DNA from: Desulfobacterales bacterium
Lineage (GTDB): Bacteria; Desulfobacterota; Desulfobacteria; Desulfobacterales; Desulfosalsimonadaceae
NCBI GenBank assembly: GCA_007127175.1
Contig: SKZX01000305.1
Location: 1 to 5,599, forward strand
Reading direction: 5' to 3'
DNA: 5,599 bases
The notes under the pieces are model-generated. The model was given only the letters and a program-made list of their open reading frames with translations. It had not been told where the DNA came from and did not search any database. This document shows positions 1 through 5,599 of this stretch, in pieces; within the stretch, counting starts at the first letter, position 1; each line of letters opens with the position of its first letter. Position numbers and translations under genes: made by a program.

Positions 1-1327
1 AATGCGATATGGCTGATGAGTTTGCCATCACTGCGTTGTCAAGGCTCATCCCGGCAACGCTGAGCATCAGCAATCCGCCAAAAACGGCCACCAGCTGCCA
101 TCCCAGTGAGAATAGCATCAGACCCCGTATTTCGGCAGCATCCCGCCCATTGGCTGTGCGCAATGACTTTAAGGCCATGTAAGTAAGTAGTAGACCTATG
201 AGGGCAACCGTCAAAGCATAGGGGATAAGCAATTTACCTGCGGTTGCGCTGGCGGCCAGTATGGAAAACACGAAAATATGACCGATAAACGGGATATTGA
301 TCATAATAGGAGCCCTGATAGCAGCTTCAGGACCAAGGTCACCTGCCGTGCAGGCACCCGTAAGACCGGAGTGCGACAAAGAACCTGCCATCCCCGGTGC
401 CAGATTGCGTATGTTGTTGGCCTTTCCCAGCCAAATCAGAATGGCCAAACCCCCAAACATCCACAACAATTGCCCAAAAAAACCAAAAGAAAGAATAGAG
501 TTCATACCGCCAAGCATAAAGGCATCAGCAATGCGCGAACCACCGACCATAAAGTTTGCCGCAAGTACCACTGGTATTCCGGCAAACAGCAGCGAACGGA
601 TGGTTGGACCAAACTTCCACTTTACCAACAGCATCCCAAGGGTAACTGAGAGAATCATTGAAAAGAAAATTTCAGGCAGTGCAATAAGGGGCTTGATCAA
701 TTGCGAAATATGATAAGACAATATGAGTAAAATCAGGATGAATCCGGTTTCAACAATTCCTTTCCGGATATAAATTGCTTTGTTGGTAATTTTGGCACGG
801 TGGTCAATGAGGATAATAGAAGCCACAATTCCCAGGTAACCCAGCAAAGGATAAAAGTGATCCATTTCATCCCCCGTGCTATAACCAATGATCATCCGTC
901 TGAGCGACTCAATACCGATAAGGATAAAAAACGCCCTGACAAGAAACATAAACTGTGTGGCCTTAGTGCCGAGAAATAGTTCTTCGGAGGATGGTACGAT
1001 AATGTCTTTTGCCTCAATTTTTCTGTTTGTAATAAGTTTCCGGATCTCCTGTCCACCCACGAAGAATGATGCCATAAGGGCAGTAATGGTAACCCTGCTC
1101 GTAAGGCCAATAATGGGAAATTCCGGCAACCCCGGCGTGGCAAGTCCTGTATTTACCAGTATATAGCCCATAATCAATCCAAACACTACAATGATCAAAA
1201 TAGGAGAATAGCGAGTGCCCGCAACAAAGGTGCGCGATACCAGCACCATGGAGATGACCAGAAGCAATGTGAGCCAGTATTGATTCAATATATGTACACT
1301 GGCAAAATGATCCGTAATGAATTCCAT
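1..1327 (-). CDS. Polytopic inner-membrane protein, putative transporter of unassigned family (3' end outside window)
   Basis: The reverse strand reads open from an ATG at 1327-1325 to the left edge: 442 codons without a stop, so the C-terminus is missing. The translation is very hydrophobic, with roughly 11-12 likely membrane segments (about residues 17-31, 42-58, 72-92, 124-140, 160-177, 193-206, 213-236, 243-262, 276-300, 340-360, 366-386, 404-425). There is no cleavable signal peptide. Glycine-rich stretches with charged residues lie in or near membrane segments: FFVGGQEIRKL (88-98), MVGGSRIAD (260-268), and a region at 321-350 with GLTGACTAGDLGPE followed by R338 and H350. Such charged, glycine-broken helices occur in secondary transporters. 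The FFVGGQE segment loosely recalls the cation:proton antiporter/anion transporter superfamily (GltS-like, CPA-like), but I cannot assign a family. The start is supported by a promoter-like element 40 bases upstream. It is divergent from the symporter operon, so shared regulation is possible but not shown. I am confident that it is a real membrane-protein gene, not of its function. Confidence 0.85.
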   Translation of the reverse strand, partial: MEFITDHFASVHILNQYWLTLLLVISMVLVSRTFVAGTRYSPILIIVVFGLIMGYILVNTGLATPGLPEFPIIGLTSRVTITALMASFFVGGQEIRKLITNRKIEAKDIIVPSSEELFLGTKATQFMFLVRAFFILIGIESLRRMIIGYSTGDEMDHFYPLLGYLGIVASIILIDHRAKITNKAIYIRKGIVETGFILILLILSYHISQLIKPLIALPEIFFSMILSVTLGMLLVKWKFGPTIRSLLFAGIPVVLAANFMVGGSRIADAFMLGGMNSILSFGFFGQLLWMFGGLAILIWLGKANNIRNLAPGMAGSLSHSGLTGACTAGDLGPEAAIRAPIMINIPFIGHIFVFSILAASATAGKLLIPYALTVALIGLLLTYMALKSLRTANGRDAAEIRGLMLFSLGWQLVAVFGGLLMLSVAGMSLDNAVMANSSAISH

Positions 1328-1366
1328 AAGTAGACGTTGTTCTTATTATTAATAGCTAAAGGCAGG

Positions 1367-1398
1367 CAAAAATACATTATTTTAGAAAACCAGGCAAT
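1367..1398 (-). promoter_or_regulatory. Bacteroidota-type promoter of the divergent membrane-protein gene
   Basis: Read on the minus strand, TATTTTTG (1374-1367) is an exact match to the Bacteroidota -7 consensus TAnnTTTG. ATTG (1398-1395) lies 20 bases upstream, at the usual place for the -33 TTTG/TTG element. Transcription would begin near 1360, giving a leader of about 30-35 bases before the ATG at 1327. Match and spacing are seen directly; promoter activity is inferred. Confidence 0.6.
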
Positions 1399-1481
1399 GT
1401 AATATTTCTCTCTCCTGCACGATCAAAGTAAAAGTGATATAATATAAATTAATATGAAATGCTTTTAACCTCTTTGGAGAT

Positions 1482-1499
1482 GTTTTTTTTAAAAAAAAC
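1482..1499. repeat. Perfect 18-base AT palindrome (G-T8-A8-C) in the divergent spacer
   Basis: Eight T's followed directly by eight A's, flanked by G and C, form a perfect palindrome about midway between the two divergent starts. It lacks a GC stem, so it is not a convincing terminator. Such tracts can act as UP-like elements, nucleoid-protein sites or nucleosome-free rigid DNA, but nothing here decides among these. It may simply reflect AT-rich composition. Confidence 0.5.
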
Positions 1500-1523
1500 T
1501 TACAATTTTATGATAATTAAACA

Positions 1524-1549
1524 TTTAATTAAAGATTTTTATATCTTCG
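1524..1549 (+). promoter_or_regulatory. Possible promoter of the symporter operon
   Basis: TATCTTCG at 1542-1549 matches the Bacteroidota -7 element TAnnTTTG at all but one fixed position. It sits about 40 bases before the GTG start at 1589, a normal leader length. No good -33 TTG is found at the expected spacing; the TTT at 1524-1526 is only a weak and too-close candidate. The region just upstream is extremely AT-rich and holds the palindrome TTTAATTAAA (1524-1533). The call is tentative. Confidence 0.35.
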
Positions 1550-1588
1550 CTCTGTTGAACGCCAGTATAAATTTAAATCATCTATCCC

Positions 1589-2341
1589 GTGGAGAAAAAT
1601 GATTACAGAATCAGCTTTTTCAAGCCAACTACGCAACAAGCCAGAAAAAACAGGAACCTGATAATAAAACTATTTGTTATTTGGGCCGTTGCAATTTTTG
1701 GGTTTCAAATTTTATTAAGGATTGTTGAAAAACCGGTGCCTGAAGAGGCATTGATTACATTTTCTCCGGCCTGGGAAAATATTGAAATGGGGAATGCCAC
1801 CCACTCAGACTACCAGGCCATCGCGCAATCAATGATACAGGTTATGGGTAAGATTACCATTAAACCTGATGATTATGCCGCATTAAAAGATGGAACGGGA
1901 TGGGCTCTGTCAAAGGTCTATCCAGAGGATGAGCTGCCTGATCTGGAGCAGGTTGTAAGACATTTACATGAGCTCCGGGGGCAAATAACATCATTACGGG
2001 ATGATGAATATCTTGAAACCAAGGAATTGATCATTTCCAAAGCAGCACCTGCGCTAGGTATCGGAGAAGGTACTTTGTTAGCGCAATTGTTAGCAATAGG
2101 GCTTGATGAAAACTTGCAATTGCTGGCAGAAGAAAACAAGGAAAAAATTCCGGGGATTATGAGTCTGTATTTGACGCATAACCGTTCTTTCCTCACAGAT
2201 ACTGTGTTTCTGGGGTTCCCGTTTCATTATTTTTATTCAGCTGTATTCCTCCTCGTGTTTTTTGTTGGGTTATGCTGGATATATTGTTACAGGACAGATA
2301 AGTTACATGCAAGACTTAACTTTCTTGAACAGATTGATTAA
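1589..2341 (+). CDS. DUF4212-type sodium:solute symporter small subunit with a large inserted periplasmic domain
   Basis: The 250-residue product has two membrane helices at its ends. The N-terminus has YRISFFKP, a basic patch (RKNRN) and a hydrophobic helix (about 24-46) with the IW typical of DUF4212. The C-terminus has FLGFPFHYFYSAVF (207-220), then a helix running into GLCWIYCYRTDKL and a charged tail. These two parts match the N- and C-terminal halves of DUF4212, the small partner of VC_2705-type sodium:solute symporters, normally only about 80-100 residues. Here about 150 mostly helical, acidic residues (about 55-205) lie between them. By the positive-inside rule both ends are cytoplasmic, so the insert should be periplasmic. 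The GTG start is the only reasonable one: an in-frame TAA lies at 1574-1576 and the next in-frame Met is about 65 codons in, beyond the first helix. The gene precedes the large subunit by 35 bases, as expected for a symporter pair. Its role is presumably assembly or regulation of the symporter; the function of the insert is unknown. Confidence 0.85.
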   Translation: MEKNDYRISFFKPTTQQARKNRNLIIKLFVIWAVAIFGFQILLRIVEKPVPEEALITFSPAWENIEMGNATHSDYQAIAQSMIQVMGKITIKPDDYAALKDGTGWALSKVYPEDELPDLEQVVRHLHELRGQITSLRDDEYLETKELIISKAAPALGIGEGTLLAQLLAIGLDENLQLLAEENKEKIPGIMSLYLTHNRSFLTDTVFLGFPFHYFYSAVFLLVFFVGLCWIYCYRTDKLHARLNFLEQID

Positions 2342-2376
2342 ATACATTTATTAATAATCCCGGAAATATTGAGAAA

Positions 2377-4044
2377 ATGAAAAAGATATCTATATTTTTA
2401 TTGTCCCTGATTCCATTGGTAGCCAATGCCTCCAATGATGTAACGCAGCTTGAAGGCAGTTTTAAGGTTGGGCCGGCGATCATTCTAATTTTCATCCTGT
2501 CGTTATTTATTCTTGTTGGGTTGTTATTTCGTGCCAAGGATACAACCGATTATTATGCCGCTGGTCGCGGGATATCCCGTGTTGGCTCGGGTATGGCTAT
2601 TGCATCCAACTGGATGAGCGCAGCCTCTTTCCTTGGAATGGCTGCACTGATGTATGGAACCGGTTATCATGGCCTGTCATACGTTGTGGGCTGGACAGGA
2701 GGGTATGTGCTGCTGCTTATTTTGATGGCAGGACAAATAAGACGATATGGAAAATATACAGCCGCTGACTTTATCGGCGACAGATATTATTCGAAAACAT
2801 TGCGTACCGTGGGAGCCGTTATTGCCATACTTATCTCTATTGCTTATGCGGTTGGACAATTTGGCGGAATCGGGTTAATGTTCAAATGGGTGATGGGTAT
2901 CGAATATAATCTGGCCGTTATTATTGGTGGCTCCGTAGTTCTTGCATATACACTGATATCAGGGATGCTTGGTGTGACCAAAAATATGCAAATCCAATAT
3001 GTGATCATCATTAGCTCATTTATTATCCCCCTGTTTTTGCTTACTTATAAATTTGATTATTTCTGGTTGCTCCCTCAAATAGGATATGGTTCTGCGGTTC
3101 AGGATATCGTTGAAGGAATTCAAATATCAGAAAAATCAGGACTGATGAATTCGCTGGGTCACCATTTTGCCATTGTTCCAAGCCCGGAATATGCCATGCC
3201 CTGGGACCCTTCTGCCGGGCAAACCTTCTTCCAGTGGATGGCAATCGCTTTCTCTCTCATGATCGGAACAGCGGGCCTGCCACATGTGATACAACGCTTT
3301 TATGTTGTTCCTAAAGCACGTGATGCCAGGTGGTCGGTTGTGTGGGGTTTGTTTTTTATCTGTTTGCTTTACTGGAGCGCCCCCGTTTATTCTGCACTAG
3401 GCACCATTTTGTCTTCGAATCCGGAAGTAGGGACGCTTTCTCCAGATGCCATAGTTGTTTACACAGCGCAGCTTGGCGATATTAATCCTTTGATTGTTGG
3501 TCTTTTGGCAGCCGGAGGAGTATCTGCTGCCTTTTCCACCACTTCCGGTTTGCTGGTCGCCGGATCTTCAGCATTTGCACACGACCTGTATGTTAAAGTT
3601 ATTAACCCCATGGCCAGACCAAAAACACAAATGTTAGTGGCGCGCCTGGGTACTTTGCTGATGGCAGTGATTATTACCATTATTGCTATGGTTGACCTTG
3701 CCTTGATTGCCCAGCTTGTTGCTATCGCTTTTTCAATGGCAGGTTGTACCATATTCCCATTGTTTCTGCTGGGTATCTGGTGGAGTGGTTCCAACCGGGC
3801 AGGTGCTAAAGCCGGATTAATCGTTGGAGGTATCATAACCCTGATATCACTTACCTACCTGGTTGGAGCCAGGGTGGGTTGGGTGTTGCCATATAACGAC
3901 TTTATAACCTATTATCTCGGTGCGTGGTACTTTGCCTGGATCGGTGCACCTCTGGCAATTGCAGCAAATATCATTGTTTCTAAATTAACCGATGAAACAC
4001 CTCTTGAAATCAGGAAATTCTTAATCGAAAAAGTGCATTCTTAA
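2377..4044 (+). CDS. Sodium:solute symporter large subunit, VC_2705 subfamily (ActP-like, probable monocarboxylate uptake)
   Basis: This 555-residue protein is a full-length member of the sodium:solute symporter family (SSS), which couples Na+ entry to solute uptake across the inner membrane. Visible family signatures are DYYAAGR (58-64), ASNWMSAASFLG (76-87), GTAGLPHVIQRF (297-308, close to the GTAGLPHILMRF of E. coli acetate permease ActP) and SAAFSTTSGLLVAGSS (383-398). In the last, S387/T388 align with the Ser/Thr pair that helps form the Na+ site in PutP and vSGLT. About 13 membrane helices are expected. The N-terminus (MKKISIFLLSLIPLVANA, then SND) looks like a cleavable signal peptide, as also seen in ActP. 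A hydrophilic stretch of about 45 residues (about 235-280) precedes the GTAGLPH helix. The ATG lies 35 bases after the small subunit, whose DUF4212 type places this in the VC_2705 subfamily. Acetate or a similar short-chain acid is the best substrate guess by homology; the sequence alone does not fix it. Confidence 0.93.
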   Translation: MKKISIFLLSLIPLVANASNDVTQLEGSFKVGPAIILIFILSLFILVGLLFRAKDTTDYYAAGRGISRVGSGMAIASNWMSAASFLGMAALMYGTGYHGLSYVVGWTGGYVLLLILMAGQIRRYGKYTAADFIGDRYYSKTLRTVGAVIAILISIAYAVGQFGGIGLMFKWVMGIEYNLAVIIGGSVVLAYTLISGMLGVTKNMQIQYVIIISSFIIPLFLLTYKFDYFWLLPQIGYGSAVQDIVEGIQISEKSGLMNSLGHHFAIVPSPEYAMPWDPSAGQTFFQWMAIAFSLMIGTAGLPHVIQRFYVVPKARDARWSVVWGLFFICLLYWSAPVYSALGTILSSNPEVGTLSPDAIVVYTAQLGDINPLIVGLLAAGGVSAAFSTTSGLLVAGSSAFAHDLYVKVINPMARPKTQMLVARLGTLLMAVIITIIAMVDLALIAQLVAIAFSMAGCTIFPLFLLGIWWSGSNRAGAKAGLIVGGIITLISLTYLVGARVGWVLPYNDFITYYLGAWYFAWIGAPLAIAANIIVSKLTDETPLEIRKFLIEKVHS

Positions 4045-4046
4045 TA

Positions 4047-4814
4047 TTGAAATCTATCCTAAAAAATAAAGAGACAAGAATAGTAACAGGCATTATGCTT
4101 ATCCTTGCTGCTGCAGGTATTGCCATTGCCTGGATGTACTATGGTAACATTAACAAATCTGTTGACCCTCGCGTTAAACAAGCCCGGTTAATGTATGCCA
4201 GATACAATACTTATGCCGCTGATGGTGATTATGAAATGGTTTTGTCTTTGCTCGATAGCATAGAAAAAGTATATGTATCTGAACCCCACTACAGGAATTC
4301 TTATGAAATGGGTGTGATTTATAATAACCGTGCTTCAGTTTTTCTCACCCTGGCACTTTCAGATACAGCACGTCAGGAGTTAAGACAAAGTTATTTTGCC
4401 CTGGCAGAAAAGCATTTAATGCAAGGTGTTGATTATTATAATGGCTGGATGGCTTTTTACAGCCATAAATCCGAAGAAGAAATCCGGGCGGTTGTTGAAA
4501 GGGAGTTTTCTTCAGATAGCATACTTGCCAAACATGACAATCTGGATGCGATCATTCACAGTCGGGTCCGGGAAATCCAAACAGCCCGGATTGAAACGCC
4601 CCGGAGATTGTCTGTCAGCTATACAAGCCTGGGAATTATCAGACGTCATGACAATCAACTGGAAGAAGCATATGAATACTATGAAAAAGCCCTGGAGCTC
4701 TGGGAAGAGAATCATGCAGCCAAAAATAACATGAACATTCTTTTCGGAAAACCACCTGAGAAGCAAAGCGTTTTTAGAAAACTATTTCCGCCCGACAGAA
4801 AAGGAACAGAATAA
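4047..4814 (+). CDS. Membrane-anchored TPR-like protein of unknown function
   Basis: The product is 255 residues. A short basic N-terminus (KNKETR) leads into one hydrophobic helix (about 12-32), which should anchor it in the inner membrane with the rest in the periplasm. The remainder is predicted helical. A recognisable TPR unit lies at about 190-223: YTSLGIIRRHDNQLEEAYEY, followed by YEKALELW, with the usual Gly/Ala/Tyr/Leu spacing. A weaker TPR-like stretch is at about 40-130 (DYEMVLSLLDSIEKVY, YNNRASVFLTLA). The tail is basic (RKLFPPDRKGTE). The frame begins with TTG only two bases after the symporter stop. No in-frame ATG/GTG lies upstream within the open frame, and the first internal ATG (residue 17) would cut the anchor in half, so TTG is favoured. 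The near-zero spacing suggests translational coupling with the symporter. TPR proteins act as protein-protein scaffolds; the partner here is unknown, with the symporter pair or the following porin as candidates by position only. Confidence 0.8.
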   Translation: MKSILKNKETRIVTGIMLILAAAGIAIAWMYYGNINKSVDPRVKQARLMYARYNTYAADGDYEMVLSLLDSIEKVYVSEPHYRNSYEMGVIYNNRASVFLTLALSDTARQELRQSYFALAEKHLMQGVDYYNGWMAFYSHKSEEEIRAVVEREFSSDSILAKHDNLDAIIHSRVREIQTARIETPRRLSVSYTSLGIIRRHDNQLEEAYEYYEKALELWEENHAAKNNMNILFGKPPEKQSVFRKLFPPDRKGTE

Positions 4815-4840
4815 CTGAATCATCAAAATTATGATCCATT

Positions 4841-5599
4841 ATGAAGGAAAAATTATTTTTATTGATAGCTTTTTTTGCAGCACCCTGTATTTTAATGGCA
4901 GATGAAGAAGAAGGCAATGGTTTTAAAATCACTTATGGTGGCTTTATCAAGAGTGATTTTTTTTATGATACACGCCAAACTGAATCCATCAGGGAAGGGC
5001 ATTTCCTGCTTTGGCCCAAAAAGCCTCAATATGATGCGGACAATAAGGATATTCATGATGCATCAAGTTTTAATTTTTTGTCGATTCAAACACGCCTGAA
5101 CTTTACCGTAACGGCACCTGATTTTTTTGGATTCAGGACTACCGGTCACGTGGAAGGCGCTTTTTTTGGGAATGTAGAGTCAGATATCAATGGATTCCGG
5201 TTGCGCCATGCATTTGTAAAGTTTGAGCGCAACCAATCAGAGATCTTGTTCGGTCAGTTTTGGAATCCGTTGCTTTTGCCGTTCTCTTTTCCCGATGTTG
5301 TTTCATTTAATACCGGTTGTCCTTTTCAACCGTTCTCAAGAAACCCGCAGATACGTGCAACCCAAAAAGCCGGCGATTTCAGAATCATCGCTGCTGCTTT
5401 ATCGCAAAGAGACTTTGCCAGCGTTGGTCCTGTCGGACGAAGTTCGTCCTACCTGCGCAATGCAACCATGCCCGACATGCATCTGCAGTTACACTATCAA
5501 TTAAACAGAGAAGAGGCCAAGCCTCAATTCCTTTTCGGTGGAGGTATTGCATACAAAGAAATTGTCCCGGAAATTGTTACAATGAATAATTATAAAACG
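4841..5599 (+). CDS. Outer-membrane porin-like beta-barrel protein (3' end outside window)
   Basis: The frame is open for 253 codons from an ATG at 4841 to the right edge, so the C-terminal part is missing. The first 20 residues (MKEKLFLLIAFFAAPCILMA) form a Sec signal peptide with cleavage expected before DEEEG. The mature part begins with YGGFIKSDFFYDTRQ (32-46), a typical first strand of a porin, and continues with alternating aromatic/polar strands: TTGHVEGAFFG (100-110), then LRHAFVKFE (121-129) and EILFGQFWNP (134-143). The 'R-AFVKF...LFGQFWNP' pairing is common to DcaP-like and phosphate-selective-type porins, where the second segment is a strand leading into the constriction loop. I place it as a porin of this general kind but cannot name the family. 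It follows the TPR gene by 26 bases on the same strand and probably shares its transcript. Its likely job is outer-membrane entry of the solute taken up by the symporter (inference from position). Confidence 0.8.
   Translation, partial: MKEKLFLLIAFFAAPCILMADEEEGNGFKITYGGFIKSDFFYDTRQTESIREGHFLLWPKKPQYDADNKDIHDASSFNFLSIQTRLNFTVTAPDFFGFRTTGHVEGAFFGNVESDINGFRLRHAFVKFERNQSEILFGQFWNPLLLPFSFPDVVSFNTGCPFQPFSRNPQIRATQKAGDFRIIAAALSQRDFASVGPVGRSSSYLRNATMPDMHLQLHYQLNREEAKPQFLFGGGIAYKEIVPEIVTMNNYKT
5435..5449. repeat. Short perfect inverted repeat inside the porin gene
   Basis: GGACGAA-G-TTCGTCC has seven-base arms around one central base, lying within codons 199-203 of the porin frame (residues GRSSS region). 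It is GC-richer than its surroundings and could fold as a short hairpin. It keeps the reading frame and is not at a gene end, so it is not a terminator. Whether it is repeated elsewhere in the genome cannot be seen here; only one copy was noticed in this window. Confidence 0.5.

Noticed and set aside
278..713. Two overlapping plus-strand open frames of 123 and 138 codons
   Set aside because: They lie antisense to the continuous minus-strand membrane-protein gene, and their translations are low in hydrophobic pattern and rich in Pro/Lys/Arg/Thr, as expected of shadow frames.
1599..1661. Out-of-frame ATG with a 20-codon reading frame at the start of the small-subunit gene
   Set aside because: It overlaps the N-terminal coding region of the DUF4212 protein, is very short, and has no separate support as a leader peptide.
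3459..3836. Minus-strand open frame of 125 codons
   Set aside because: It is wholly antisense to the conserved core of the symporter, including its Na+-site region. It has no family features.
4426..4766. Plus- and minus-strand open frames inside the TPR gene
   Set aside because: They are alternate-frame shadows; the TPR frame has coherent domain structure and tight operon spacing.
4819..4835. Inverted repeat ATCAT/ATGAT between the TPR and porin genes, considered as a terminator
   Set aside because: The stem is only five AT-rich pairs and no T-run follows, so it is unlikely to stop transcription.
4877..4888. Possible lipoprotein box around Cys16 of the porin signal peptide
   Set aside because: The residues before the Cys are A-A-P, with Pro at -1, which does not fit a lipobox. 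An ordinary signal-peptidase site after LMA fits better and suits a beta-barrel.
5223..5589. Two further plus-strand open frames near the right edge
   Set aside because: They overlap the porin frame, which has a signal peptide and strand pattern running through the same bases. They have no such features.

Overview
The window looks like a piece of a Bacteroidota (Bacteroidetes) chromosome. Three things suggest this: AT-rich spacers, genes with no clear Shine-Dalgarno sequence, and a near-consensus Bacteroidota-type promoter (-33 TTG, 20-base spacer, TAnnTTTG) facing the left-hand gene. The gene families also fit, because a DUF4212 small subunit next to a VC_2705-type sodium:solute symporter is common in marine and environmental bacteria, including this phylum. 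No plasmid, phage, insertion-sequence, CRISPR, tRNA or rRNA signal was seen.

Layout: bases 1-1327 hold a minus-strand gene whose 3' end lies outside the window. Its 442 visible codons encode a polytopic inner-membrane protein that looks like a transporter but that I cannot place in a family. Bases 1328-1588 are a 261-base AT-rich divergent spacer with promoter-like elements on both strands and a T8A8 palindrome. From 1589 to the right edge, four plus-strand genes are tightly packed (gaps of 35, 2 and 26 bases) and probably form one operon. They are (1) a DUF4212-type symporter small subunit carrying a roughly 150-residue insertion, (2) the large sodium:solute symporter subunit, close to acetate permease ActP, (3) a membrane-anchored TPR protein of unknown function, and (4) an outer-membrane porin-like beta-barrel cut off by the window end.

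How they may work together (inference): the porin would admit a small solute through the outer membrane, and the two-subunit symporter would pull it across the inner membrane with the Na+ gradient. The likely substrate is a short-chain monocarboxylate, by analogy with ActP and its relatives. The inserted domain of the small subunit and the TPR protein would both lie in the periplasm between these two layers, if the predicted topology is right. The least described parts are the insertion in the small subunit, the TPR partner, and the divergent membrane protein.
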